Assembly: GCA_010093485.1 (NCBI GenBank) | Contig: MU001512.1 | Coordinates: forward strand, 84,842-148,841 | Origin: Karstenula rhodostoma CBS 690.94 | Taxonomy: Eukaryota > Ascomycota > Dothideomycetes > Pleosporales > Didymosphaeriaceae | Reading direction: 5' to 3' | DNA: 64,000 bases | In this document: in pieces, positions 21,892 to 32,700 of the stretch | Layout of the letters: the number at the start of each line of letters is the position of its first letter | How positions within the stretch are numbered: position 1 is the first letter of the stretch | Notes under the pieces: generated by a model | Database searches by the model: none | What the model was told of the DNA's origin: nothing | What the model saw: only the letters and a program-made list of their open reading frames with translations | Translations under genes and position numbers: made by a program

Positions 21892-22974
21892 ATGTTCATC
21901 CGAAGCCTCCTCCAGGCTGCCGCCCTCCTCCCCTTCCTCACCACACCCACCTCCGCACAAACAGCCTGCAACAACTCGCCCTCATTATGTAGCCGCGCCT
22001 ACAACAACATCACCCACCTCGGCGCGCACGACTCGCCCTTCGTCCGCGACAAATCCACCTCCTTCTCCACCTCAGGGAACCAGTACTACAACTCGACGGT
22101 GCAGCTCGACGCCGGCGTGCGCCTCCTCTCCGCCCAAGTGCACAAGAACAACTCCGCCTCGGGCGCCGACAAATGGCGCCTCTGCCACTCGACCTGCGAC
22201 CTCCTCGACGCCGGCTCCTTAACCAACTGGCTCAAAGAAATAAAAACCTGGATGGACGCCAACAAAAACGAAGTCGTAACCGTCCTCATCGTAAACTCCG
22301 ACTCCGCGCCCGCCTCAGACATCGGCGCGCAATTCGCCTCCTCTGGCATCGACTCGTACGCGTACACGCCGCCCTCGACCTCCGTCCCCAAGACCTGGCC
22401 CACGCTACAAAGCCTGATAAACAACGGCACGCGGCTGATGACCTTCGTCGCCTCCCTCAAAGAAACATCCCCGCAGTATCCGTACCTGATGGACGAATTC
22501 ACCTACGTCTTTGAAAACGACTTCGAGAACGAATCCCCCACCAACTACACATGTACGCCGGACCGGCCGACGGGTCTCACCACCTCCTCCACGGGCGGCA
22601 GGATGTTCCTGATGAACCACTTCCTGTACAGCACCGCGCTGTTCGGGATACAGCAGCCGAATTCTACGTATGTGAATGTTACGAATGCGGAGACGGGGGT
22701 GGGGTCGCTGGGTGCGAGGCTGGATAATTGCACGGGGGTGTATGGGCGGGCGGCGCAGTTTGTGCTGGTGGATTTCTTCAATGTCGGGCCCGCGATGAAG
22801 AGTGTGGATCAGGCGAATGGGGTGAGCGGGGCGACGGGGCGGAAGAGCGTGTCGACGGCGCAGCCGGATGAGGGTGCGAGTGGGGACGATGATGAGAGTG
22901 CGGCGGGGAGGAGAGATGCCAGTGTCATGGCGGTGGTGGCGGCGGTTGTTGTGGCGGTTGCGTTTGGGCTGTGA
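21892..22974 (+). CDS. Secreted PLC-like phosphodiesterase (PI-PLC X-type fold), predicted GPI anchor
   Basis: Single exon, 360 residues. Signal peptide at residues 1-23 (cleavage near TSAQ|TACNN). THLGAHDSPF (His42, His46) is the start of the PLC-like barrel and carries a candidate first catalytic His; WRLCHSTCDLLDAG (His99) carries the second. A VVTVLIVNSD strand and a Trp-containing KTWPTLQSLINNGTRL segment follow, as in fungal members of this family. The C-terminus is a Gly/Ser/Asp linker and then a hydrophobic tail (ASVMAVVAAVVVAVAFGL), which suggests GPI attachment. There are several N-glycosylation sequons. Family members are extracellular; the true substrate is unclear, and many lack phosphoinositide activity. 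The codon style changes from C-rich to G-rich third positions along the gene, as in some other genes of this window. Confidence 0.85.
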   Translation: MFIRSLLQAAALLPFLTTPTSAQTACNNSPSLCSRAYNNITHLGAHDSPFVRDKSTSFSTSGNQYYNSTVQLDAGVRLLSAQVHKNNSASGADKWRLCHSTCDLLDAGSLTNWLKEIKTWMDANKNEVVTVLIVNSDSAPASDIGAQFASSGIDSYAYTPPSTSVPKTWPTLQSLINNGTRLMTFVASLKETSPQYPYLMDEFTYVFENDFENESPTNYTCTPDRPTGLTTSSTGGRMFLMNHFLYSTALFGIQQPNSTYVNVTNAETGVGSLGARLDNCTGVYGRAAQFVLVDFFNVGPAMKSVDQANGVSGATGRKSVSTAQPDEGASGDDDESAAGRRDASVMAVVAAVVVAVAFGL

Positions 22975-23788
22975 GAGTGAGACGAAAAGTTGGCTTTTTT
23001 GCATCTGGCATAGCGATGGCGTTTTTTCTTGGGTTTTGGACATGGCATGAATGGTATGAGTATGGGTTATGGGAGGAATGGCATTGCGAGCGATGTCTTG
23101 CTGGCTGCAACGGATAGTTATAGCTACACGATAGCATAGCATATGCATTAGTTACGATCATCACCGTGTTCACTGATTTATCGTTGGAAGTGCGTAAAGA
23201 GCGTAATGGTTCCGATATATTCAATCTATCAAGCACTAAGTTGACTTTTGCTGAGTGAGCGTGTACATCTTGATTAAACGAAACAAATGACAGTAAAGCT
23301 AAGCGGTAATGACGGTGTTACAAAATCACAAAATAATCGACGCAAACAATCCCAATGAAAACGATGTAACGACAGGTAGTCCGATTGACGAACAGCAGGC
23401 GTAAGGAAACACGGCAACGACGGTGCTAAAGAACAACAGCCAGAGACAGCCCTGACAAAGGCAAGGAGGGACTAGGCAGCCCAGAGAAGCAGAAAGCAGG
23501 CTCAAAGAAAGCGTTAAAGACAGTGTCATATAGTAGCAAACAAAAGCCAATCCCAATGAAGATAAAGAGCCATCAGCTTTTCGGCAGCTTGGAGGGCTTG
23601 GTTGTGAAGACCGCCGGCGACGCGTCCTTGAAACGATGTCTTTGGACCAAGCAAAGCTATTTGTCTAAGCTTCGAACGCGATGGATGCTATGAAGTACAC
23701 TCGTATGTACTGCTATCCCTGATCTATTCTGAATTAGCAAAATTCTAGCTGTCCCATCAGCACCACTTACCGTTGTTATGCAACAGCG
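22975..23788. other. Convergent intergenic region
   Basis: About 810 bp between the 3' ends of the PLC-like and C2H2 genes. Nothing recognisable on either strand. Confidence 0.45.
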
Positions 23789-25133
23789 CTAGCTGACAGA
23801 AGCCTTTGTGAACTCATCGAACAATGGATGTTCGTGAAAGTCCGGCCAGAGCCTAAGAATAGCCAGGCGATGCTGAGCGTATTCGTGGTGAGGTCGAAGT
23901 TGTGAGATGTGAGCTTCAGGTTGCACACGGAACAACCTCGCAACCTCACCGGACACTGGTTCTGTTCTCCAGAGAACATACCTGGTGATATGCCAGATCA
24001 TGTGCCACGTCTCTGCGATATTCTGCGCATAATACCCATTCTTGAAGATATGCTCGTTTTGTAAATGGAAATAGAAGTCCTCCATAGCACAAAATCGGGT
24101 TTTGCACACCGGACAGATCACATTCCCATTCGCAGGATCATATCCAGCAGCCAAGATGGCTCCAGAACTTTTATCGCGGTCTTTGGTTGTATGTTGCCGT
24201 ATATGCTCTTGTAGTTCCTCGATGAGGAGCTTCTTCGTGTTGTATTCGCAAGAAGCGATTGGACAGCTTCGAAGGTCGCTGAGACGCCCGCCACATGCTT
24301 TTTCAACGACAGTTGTGGATGAAGAGTAGTGAATATTTACATGATAATCTAGAAGCATAAAGGGTACCCGCATGTTGCATTGGGAGTTTGGGCAAATAGC
24401 TTCCTCGGTATCTGCATGTGCCTTCCTAAGATGTTCTCTGAGCTTGTCATACCGGTCGAAATGTCTCTCGCAAAACTCCAGGGGGCATTTTCCTTTTTGG
24501 AGGTTTGAATGCTTGGTCATGTGGCGTTGGAGGTCATACTTTCTGTTGAACGTGCCAAGATAACTACACCCTGGGTGTTCGCATCTGATGCCAGTATCTG
24601 GCTTCGTCGATCTGAAGAGATCAGCATTTGCTCAGTTCACCTTCAAGTCAAGGACATACCGTTTCTTATTCTTAGAATCGGAGTTGTCTTTCACAACTAC
24701 TGAACCGCTCACGAACTGGAAAGAAGACTTCCGTTGTCCATCCGTGAGAGAGATGTCTTCGACAGTCTGTAAGTTCTTCCCGACACCATCGCTCATTGCA
24801 TCTTGGTTTTTAGTCGCAATCAAATGCCCAAAAACGGTGCCAGGTTGTCGTAGCGTTGCATTATCCATGTTTGAAGATGAATTGTCGTTCAGAAGGTGGA
24901 GAAAGTCACGTGTACCTCCTAATCCTGGCCAGACCGTGTCCTCAATGATGGAGTAACACCTTTGCCCTCGATTAGCCCCTGTCTTTTTTTTTTACTCACC
25001 GGTCGTCGCCTGCGACCTGATTGGTTTCCCAATCCGATGCGTTGGCTCCAGCCGGGTACAGCTGACAAGATCGGTCGATCCATTCGTCTTCGTCGTAACC
25101 GAACAGGGTCGTGAGAGAGCGTGGTTGGTCCAT
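23789..25133 (-). CDS. C2H2 zinc-finger protein with about five fingers
   Basis: Three exons, 25133-25000, 24959-24660 and 24611-23789, joining in phase to 418 residues. Intron 1 is only 40 bp (GTGAGT, an A-run, GCTAATC, CAAAG) and is the least certain junction; intron 2 is GTATGT...TTCAG, 48 bp. The N-terminal ~150 residues are acidic and polar (MDQPRSLTTLFGYDEDEWID). Fingers follow: C155-x4-C160...H175-x3-H179 (CEHPGCSYLGTFNRKYDLQ), C187-x4-C192...H205-x4-H210, then CPNSQC, CPIASC and CPVCKTRF units with paired His. The C-terminal ~90 residues carry no fingers (WHMIWHITRYVLWRTEP). The protein is likely a nuclear DNA-binding factor or a chromatin protein; its targets are unknown. Without exon 1 the product would start at the internal Met76. 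Confidence 0.8.
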
Positions 25134-25568
25134 CGTGCAGGCGTCGATGAGGGCAACTGCAGGTAGCTGCCCGAGGGCAAAAGGTCGATGCGCGGCGCAA
25201 GGCTGAGTTCGCCAAGGAGGCTCGTAGGAGGTATGTGATTGGATGAGAGGGGTGCGAAAGGGCTCGAGAAGTGAGCGGGAAGTGAGGTGTTCTTATGTTT
25301 GCTTGAGAGGAAGGCACGACTCCCGCGACGCTAGCCGCGACCGCAATGGGGGGTGCCCCAGACGTTACACCGACTCCATGCCGCGTCCCTGGAAACGCCC
25401 GAGAGAAAGCTGCACTGTGGGATTTCCTTAAACTTGCTTCTACACGTGTAATTTACTTCCTGACTGAGGCGAGATTTCAAGCCTGCTATAGATGTCCTCG
25501 TTATCTTGAAATCCCTCTATCAAAATAGACCACTGCCTACATACACGGAGCCAGCCCAAAATTTCTCC
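25134..25568. other. Intergenic between C2H2 and F-box-like genes
   Basis: 435 bp. Contains the C2H2 promoter and the 3' side of the F-box-like gene. No further feature is seen. Confidence 0.45.
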
Positions 25569-26918
25569 TCACAGTCGCTCCTTGCTCCCCGAAGGAGCCC
25601 TCATCAACACCCCCGTCTGCATCGGCTTCTTCAGCATCCACTTCCCCCTCGGCCGATCCGTCAGCAGCGGCGCCTCCAGCCCCTCCCAGTTGTGATACAT
25701 ATTCCGATCGGCTTCGACATGCGGCTTCAGCCCCTTCGGACAGCTATCTCCGTCGCCGTTCAGCTGGTGCACCCAGTACCTTAGATTCGCGACGTCGTCG
25801 ACAGCAAGGTCGCTTACATCTGCCCAGTCTGCCTCCTTCGTTTCTGCGAGGTGGGATGAGAAAGGGACGATGTCGAAGCAGTGGCCGCGCCAGCGGCCGT
25901 CGTGGAAGGCGAAGACGAGCTCGTGGTGGGAGGGGAGGTCGGAGTGGGCGGTTAGGGTGAGGAGGATCTGGGCGAAGGAGAGGGGGGAGGTGGAGAAGGC
26001 GTCTTCGGGGGTGGGGGTGGGTGCTAGTGTCATTGCTGTTTTATCCTTCCCGCTCTTTTTGTCGGAGGAGAAAGGTTTTAGCATTTTGATGAAGGTCGAG
26101 GACCGCGAGGGGAGCTTCGGGCGCGCGGTGTCTGAGGATTTGCGCGCTGAGGGCTGGAGCTTGTCGGAGCGGATGAATTCGCTGGTGGTCAAGTTCCGCA
26201 GGACCCAGGTGCGGGACTGGGGGTACGCGTGGAAGAAGAGGTCGCGCTCGATCTTGCGCCAGTCGGCGTCTTTGATCACGTCCCATCCCGGAGCTGCTGC
26301 GCGAGAGAAGAACTTCGCGGTGTCCAGGACGTCTGTCCAGCGCTGGGCCGCCGTGGTGGTGACATCAGAGAGCCGGCGCTCGTCGACGTTGTAGGTTTCC
26401 AGGAAGTCTGGGGCGTTTGTCACGGCTGGTCGCCGGTCCCAGATTGACCGGCATTGGAACACGTCGTCGTCTGATGTGGGGATGTAGCCGTAGAACCCAA
26501 CCTCTTTGCCGTTCCACAAGCCCACGAAGCGTTCGTTCTGCTTGTGGATCAGGCGCAGGACATACGTCCATATTACACTAGATGAAAGGCCCAAGGCCAA
26601 GACGTCCTTCTCGTCATCCTGAATGTAGTTGAGGACCTGGTCGAGCAATTCATTTGGGAGGCGTTCTATTGGAGCTAGGGAAGTGCTTTGTTTCGGAAGA
26701 TACGACTGTGAGAACTGTGCTTCTGGAACTGGCCGCGCGAAAGTTGTCCAAAGCCACGGTGCTGAGCCGATCCAAGTGGGAGGACTCTCCTTTGGGAACA
26801 TCTGGAGGAGGCCCGCGTCGCTTGGAGTGGGGCACTGGAATTCGTCGGCCTCATGGCTGAGCAGGAAAAAGCTCCCTGGGAAGTTCAATCCGCGTGTTGG
26901 TGGAGGAGGCGATACCAT
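25569..26918 (-). CDS. F-box-like domain protein
   Basis: Single exon, 449 residues, ATG at 26918. A short F-box-like motif lies at about residues 82-100 (APIERLPNELLDQVLNYI), after an N-terminal region with little structure. The rest includes a WTYVLRLIHKQNERFVGLW stretch and a C-terminal region with HELVFAFHDGRWRGHCFDIV and a Trp-rich end (MYHNWEGLE). F-box proteins usually recruit substrates to SCF ubiquitin ligases through Skp1; here the motif is all that supports this and no substrate-binding repeat is seen. This architecture is common among lineage-expanded fungal F-box-like proteins. Confidence 0.7.
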   Translation of the reverse strand: MVSPPPPTRGLNFPGSFFLLSHEADEFQCPTPSDAGLLQMFPKESPPTWIGSAPWLWTTFARPVPEAQFSQSYLPKQSTSLAPIERLPNELLDQVLNYIQDDEKDVLALGLSSSVIWTYVLRLIHKQNERFVGLWNGKEVGFYGYIPTSDDDVFQCRSIWDRRPAVTNAPDFLETYNVDERRLSDVTTTAAQRWTDVLDTAKFFSRAAAPGWDVIKDADWRKIERDLFFHAYPQSRTWVLRNLTTSEFIRSDKLQPSARKSSDTARPKLPSRSSTFIKMLKPFSSDKKSGKDKTAMTLAPTPTPEDAFSTSPLSFAQILLTLTAHSDLPSHHELVFAFHDGRWRGHCFDIVPFSSHLAETKEADWADVSDLAVDDVANLRYWVHQLNGDGDSCPKGLKPHVEADRNMYHNWEGLEAPLLTDRPRGKWMLKKPMQTGVLMRAPSGSKERL

Positions 26919-27340
26919 CTTCGCATCACCGAGCGCTGCAAGTTGTCCAGAGCACGATAAAGTCCTCTGCTAATGGGATCCGGGGATGGTTCACCGCCTC
27001 GAAAGAAGTTGGGGAAGACGATTGGCTCGTCCAATGGAATCTAGCGTCTTGGCGAAAAGTACATAAAAAATGCTAGGATTGAGAGCAGAGGCAGTGCATA
27101 GGGATTACCACTCGATGATCAAGATAAAGAAATACGTCGTACAGATCTTGTTTTGATACTGAATATGTTCATGAATGCTCTTCGCCCACCTTGATATGTT
27201 CCCACTGCCCAAACGCCACGCTGAAAAACTAAGGGTATACAAACGACGCACGATATGCCAAAACTCCTCGCAAAGTCGTATCCTAATATCGACTTCTGTG
27301 TTCATCAAACAATAAAACCAGGTCTCGTTGCACGTCATGC
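26919..27340. other. Intergenic between F-box-like and Cdt2-type genes
   Basis: 422 bp with no supported feature; it holds the F-box-like gene promoter and the 3' end region of the WD40 gene. Confidence 0.45.
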
Positions 27341-29362
27341 CTACTCATCCTCGTCATAGCCCTCGGGTGCGACGGCCCAACCGCACTGCCACCTTTTGCC
27401 TTCTGCCTCTCCGTTCAGCCTCAGCTCGCGCGCCCTGGAGCCTTCCTTCCATCTCCGTACGCGGAAATCGTCGCCAACGCTCACCAAGGACCCGTTCCTT
27501 GTCCAAGACACGCTGGTCACCTCCGCATCGTGGCCACGGATCAAGGGAGTGCCGTGCTCGTAGATAGGTATCGTATCGGTCAGCATACTGGGAAACTTGC
27601 TTCCAGTAGACGCATTGCGAGCCAGCGTCGGGCGAGATGACCTCCGTAGCTGGGGAAGCTCGGGAAACTCTTCGGTCCGGGTATCTCCTTGCTTGAGGAA
27701 GGTCTCATCGGTAGAGAATAGCACCGGGCAGCCGTCAGTGCTCCCGACAGCCAATAGTTCTGGCCTATCGCCTGACGCTTTGCGAAGCGATGCCTTCACG
27801 TAGAAGGAACCCGCATGGAAGTTGCGATGTCGGAAACCGTAGATTGGTCCTAGGCCGTCTTGCTGGGCCCTCTGATGCTTTGACGAGGTCGATGAGAGTT
27901 CCGGAGCAACACCTAGAATGAGATGACTTGTCGAGTATGCGTAGACCGTATTGTCTTTGCTGAGGGCGTACAAGCGAGCTGCATCGCCACTTAGGGTGAG
28001 CGAATTGATCGCAAAGTGCCGGTGGCGAGTGTGTGATTCGGGGTGCCTCGTGGTAGAGATGGGTACAGCAGGTCCGCGCAGAGAATATCGGCCTCGTATA
28101 TCCCACAGTTTGACACTTGTTGATGCATCCGAAGCTGTCAGCAATAAGTGCTGACGACCTGTAGGCAGAAAAGAGAGAGCAGTGACCGATACATCGTTGC
28201 GTCGACTTAGTGCTTCACTTTTTCGGTTGGCCGAGCTCTTGGTGTTTATGGTAGTGTCGCTCATGGGTCCAATGTCTGCGTGTGCAGAAGTGAGTGACTT
28301 TATAGTGCTGGCGTATGGTACATCATCACCCCAGGCAGGATGGATGCTGACGTGACCGCCCTTGCACCTTAGATCCCAAATCTGGACAGCACCGTCACGA
28401 CTCGAAGTGGCTACGATGTTGTCGTCTCCGGGTTGAAACCGTATCTGTTTCACGGAGGACTTGTGCCTGGCCAGAACGTGGACGGTCTGTTGGGTCCGAG
28501 CATCGATGATTTGGCCAGTCTGGTCTCCCGAACCGGTGGCAATCCAAGAGTCGTCAGAGGAGAACTGGACATCCATGATTGCGTTGCCGTGAGCCCTCCA
28601 CGATACATGGGCTTTTGAGAAGCTGGTCGGTCTGTCATCCTCGGCATCGAGCAGGTGGACCCAGCCGTCCTCATCGCCAACGGCAACCAGTGAATTGACG
28701 TTGCACGCAGCGGTGCAGAACGGCGGAGCGCCGGGGGGCAGCTCGTAGTGGTCCTCGGCTGAGCTGTAAAAGTCGGCAGTGTAGTCCTGCCACGATGCGC
28801 AATGATCCCGTCGCATACCGCGTCCAACGCTCAGTATCCCGCCAAACGAGCGAGTCAGCTTTCGCGAGGTCTCTCCTAAGCTCTTGAGTCGACGAATTGG
28901 CTCTTGAAAAACGGGTACAGGCGGCTCGTCGAATACAGGTGCATCCTCGAGAATGTTGAAGGGCGGCGGAGTCGCGTACTTGTGACGCTTTGTGGGCGAT
29001 GACTGAGCCGGGGAGCTCTCTGGCGAGAGATAGGGCGTCTTACGCTTGCGGGAGCTGAGCTGGGGAGTCTGCACGCACTTGTCGACCTCGATGTCGGCGA
29101 AGTTCACGGTCTTGCGGGGCGTGGTCCTGTGCGTGGCATTGCCGCGATTAATGGCCGCACGCGTGATATCCTGCAGCTGGCGGCCGGAGCTGGAGAGCCT
29201 TGAGGAGCCATGTGTCGAAGTGCGCGGGGTGAAGAATTTTTGGAAGCGTTTTGGGGTGATGGGCGGCGGTTTTCTGACCTTGCGGCTGCCCGCGTTCGCG
29301 ACGTGTGGTGGCGGCGAGCTGGGCAGCTCCGACATGCGCGCAGTGCACGGCGACGACGACAT
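27341..29362 (-). CDS. cdt2: Cdt2-type WD40 substrate receptor of CRL4 ubiquitin ligase
   Basis: Single exon, 673 residues from the ATG at 29362; upstream codons are open but contain no ATG. The basic N-terminus has KRFQKFFTPR (38-47), followed by a disordered S/T-P-rich region to about 200. WD40 repeats follow: VAVGDEDGWVHLLDAEDD (227-242), IATGSGDQTGQIID (274-287), VATSSRDGAVQIWDLR (317-332), LTASDASTSVKLWDIR (408-423), then weaker ones to RGHDAEVTSVSW (609-620) and VSVGDDFRVRRW. WDLR (329-332) and WDIR (420-423) fit the WDxR motif by which such receptors bind Ddb1. Cdt2 targets replication factors such as Cdt1 for PCNA-coupled destruction in S phase. The assignment to Cdt2 rather than another DCAF rests on the domain order and WDxR pair. 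It is divergent from rrp5. Confidence 0.82.
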   Translation of the reverse strand: MSSSPCTARMSELPSSPPPHVANAGSRKVRKPPPITPKRFQKFFTPRTSTHGSSRLSSSGRQLQDITRAAINRGNATHRTTPRKTVNFADIEVDKCVQTPQLSSRKRKTPYLSPESSPAQSSPTKRHKYATPPPFNILEDAPVFDEPPVPVFQEPIRRLKSLGETSRKLTRSFGGILSVGRGMRRDHCASWQDYTADFYSSAEDHYELPPGAPPFCTAACNVNSLVAVGDEDGWVHLLDAEDDRPTSFSKAHVSWRAHGNAIMDVQFSSDDSWIATGSGDQTGQIIDARTQQTVHVLARHKSSVKQIRFQPGDDNIVATSSRDGAVQIWDLRCKGGHVSIHPAWGDDVPYASTIKSLTSAHADIGPMSDTTINTKSSANRKSEALSRRNDVSVTALSFLPTGRQHLLLTASDASTSVKLWDIRGRYSLRGPAVPISTTRHPESHTRHRHFAINSLTLSGDAARLYALSKDNTVYAYSTSHLILGVAPELSSTSSKHQRAQQDGLGPIYGFRHRNFHAGSFYVKASLRKASGDRPELLAVGSTDGCPVLFSTDETFLKQGDTRTEEFPELPQLRRSSRPTLARNASTGSKFPSMLTDTIPIYEHGTPLIRGHDAEVTSVSWTRNGSLVSVGDDFRVRRWKEGSRARELRLNGEAEGKRWQCGWAVAPEGYDEDE

Positions 29363-29714
29363 AGTTCCTACTATATTACTGGTACATGTACGATACAGAG
29401 GCAATTGGCGCGAGGAAGAGCTGGACTGCAAGAGAGAGACGGACAATGCAGCAGCGGGAGACGAGACGAGACGAATATAACGGAGCTGAGGGGAGAGGTT
29501 GGAATCAGCGCACGGCCGTTCCTCACGCGCGTGGTCGCGACTGCCCAGGTTTGGCGCGTTAAGTGGCGTGGCCCCTCCTGCCGTGTCCGTTTTCGTTTTG
29601 GTTCGGGCGGCGGAAAAACCTGGACCGCCGCCCCACTCTTTTTTCTGAGAGGAAAGTTCGACCGGCAAAAAGTTCGCGGTGCGCCGAGTGCATTATACAC
29701 GCGTGACACCCGCA
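29363..29714. promoter_or_regulatory. Bidirectional promoter, cdt2 / rrp5
   Basis: Only 352 bp separate the two start codons. It contains TTTGGCGC at 29550-29557 (E2F/MBF-like) and ACGCGT at 29699-29704 (MCB core), plus a GC-rich CACGCGCGTGG stretch at about 29524-29534. Those G1/S-type sites would suit Cdt2; the assignment is inference. Confidence 0.5.
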
Positions 29715-32700
29715 ATGGGCGCAATCAAACGAAAAGCAGACCAGGGCAGCGCTCCCGCAAAGAAGGAGAGGAGCGCCCCGCAAGATCGATCTGCAAAGCG
29801 CCAGCGCCAATCCGACGCCGCAGACAACCCGCCGCCTGCCAAAGCGAAGCCCGACATTTCCACGCAGAACAGCATCTTCAAGGACGAGGAAAAGTCGTTC
29901 CCGCGTGGAGGCGCCAGCGTCTTGACGCCTCTGGAGCACAAGCAAATCCAGATCAAGGCCAACCAGGATGTGCTGTTTGAGCAGGCCGGGGGGAAGAAGC
30001 GTGGTGGGGACGACGGGATGAGTGACGAGGATTCGGACATGGGCGACGACGACGAGGATGCGCCAACCAAATCCAAGAAGCGCAGATCGAAGAAGAACAA
30101 GAACGCGCTTGGCGAGGAAGAGGAGGTCCACAAGATCAGAGCCGAGGGCTTGACCTTCAAGGTGTGTTCCGGTCGAGCAATCGCCTGGCGCTGGCTAACA
30201 TGTGCAGAATCTCGCAATTGGCACCCTTGTTCTCGGACAGCTTATCGACGTTACCGCGCAGGACCTCGCCCTCGCCCTCCCGAATGGTCTCGTCGGATAC
30301 GTACCCATCACCGCAATCTCCGATAAGCTCGACGAGAGGATAGAGAAGCTCCTCAAAGAGAACGAGGAACTCGAGGAGGTGGAGGATGACGAGGATGATT
30401 CTAAGGACGTGGACCTGAGGAACATGTTCACCGTTGGGCAGTATCTGCGCGCACGTGTGACTTCTTTGGCTGAAGACGCGGCTCCTGGTGAGTTTACAGC
30501 GAAGCGCAAGCTGGAGCTGTCTATCCACCCTCACGCCGTGAATCGAGGCCTCTCGAAATCGAACCTGGTGGAGAACCTCATGGTCCAAGCGTCCGTAATC
30601 AGCAACGAAGATCACGGCCTGGTTATGGACTTGGGTATGGATGAGCGCAATCTGAAAGGTTTCCTGGGCAAGAAAGAGTTGGGCGCGTCGATCGACCACG
30701 CCAAGATTCAGGAAGGCGCCGTGTTTCTGTGTCTGGTATCCGGTGTGAACGCCGACGGCAGAATTGTAAAGCTCTTAGCGGATCACGCCCAAGCGGGAAA
30801 TTTGAAGAAGGGACACACGCTGACGGAGGCGCCTACTATCGATGTGTTCCTTCCTGGAACTGCGGTCGAACTTCTTATCACCGAGCTATCGCCAAATACC
30901 ATCACTGGTAGGGTTATGGGTCTCGTCGACGCAACCGCCGACACCATTCACTCTGGAGCTGCAGAGAAAGCGACCGATCTCACCGAGAAGTACAATGCTG
31001 GAATGAAGATCAAAGCCAGAATCATCTTCACAGCTGAGGATGACGGCGTGAAGAGAATCGGAGTTTCGCTCATAGAACATGTCCTATCATTGACCACTCG
31101 TATGACTGGAAAAGCGAGAGAGCGAAAGACTCCCCTGGATGTTGTTCCGTTATCTTCCATTGTTGACGAGGCAAAGGTCACGAAGGTTGTGCCTATGCTG
31201 GGAGTTTTCTTTGACCTTGGCCCACGCGATGTCGCTGGTTTCGCTCCTTTGAACAGGCTTGCGGATGAAAGAGTTGAGATGCCAATGGAGGGCTCTGGAC
31301 CTTTCCAGTTGGCGTCAACACACAAGGCTCGAGTCATCGGCTTTAGTGCTTTCGATGGCATGTACCGACTCTCCCTCGAAGAGAAAGTCCTTTCACAACC
31401 TTTCCTTCGCATTGACGAGATTAAAGTGGGACAGGTAGTCAAGGGCAAGGTCCAGAAGCTGTTCGCGGACAGGGATGGATCTACTGCCCTCCTTGTTCAT
31501 CTAGCGGAAGGTATCAACGCAGCCGTTTCGGAGATCCACCTGGCCGACACGCGTCTCCAGCATCCTGAGCGCAAGTTCCGCGAAAACGCGCCGGTCACTG
31601 CACGTGTATTATACGTCGACGTGCAGAAGCATCAAGTACGACTAACACTGAAGAAATCTCTTGTCAACTCCGACGTCAAGCCATGGTCAAACTACTCTCA
31701 GCTCTCTATCGGTGCTACCGGTCCTGGAACATTGGTCAATGTCAAACCTGCAGGAGCATTGGTCCACTTCTACGGTAGCCTGAGAGCCTGGCTTCCTGTC
31801 GCTGAGATGAGCGAAGCGTACATAGAAGATGCAACGCGTCATTTCACCAGGGGCCAAGTGGTTAACGTACGCGTCCTATCCGTCAAACCCGAAGAACACC
31901 GGATTGTAGTCTCGTGCAAAGACCCTGCAGCCGTCAATGCAGACAAAGAAACCAAATTCAATGAGCTGGCAGTTGGCGACATTGTCAAAGGCACAGTCGA
32001 GGAAAAGGGAACCGACACTGTTATCGTGGAGTTAGAAGGTGGCGTCAAGGGCACGCTTAGAATTGGTCACCTCACCGACGGCTCAGAAAAGAAGGACGAG
32101 TCGACGATGGCGCGCGTCCGTGTGGGAGGGCCACTCGACGATCTCATCGTCCTCCAAAAGCACCGCAAGTCGAGGACTGTGGTTCTCACAAACAAACCCA
32201 GTCTTCGAAAAGATGCGCAGGCACAGAAACTCATTACGAAGATCGATGATGTTAAAGCTGGCTCGACCGTGCATGGATTCATTCGCGCTATTGACCCTGA
32301 TAAGGTGTTCGTGGAATTCGCTGGCGGTGTCAGCGGTCCGATATTCAAGTCGTCGTTGCTGGAAGACATGCTGTCAAAACCAGCTTTCGGGCTGCGCAAG
32401 GATCAGTCCATCACCGCCCGTGTCACTCACGTCGATGTGGACAAAAAGCGACTATGGCTCTCCTTGAAGCCAGCGGAGTCGGAGGAGCCCAAAAAGCAGC
32501 TAGCTTCGTCAGCTATAGTTGCAGTCAATCCTGTCGACGAGAACATCAGGTCTACCGCAGATATCGGGTTCGGCACCAAGATAGCTGTGCGTGTCCGTTC
32601 GCCGAAGCCTACTCAGATCAACGTTAGGATTGCCGACAATGTTGACGGTCGCATCCACATTTCGGAGCTGTTCAAGACCTGGGATGAGATCATCGACAAG

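Noticed and set aside
22405..23148. Minus-strand frame of 247 codons rich in His and Arg.
   Set aside because: Antisense to the PLC-like gene; composition is a by-product of its codon usage.
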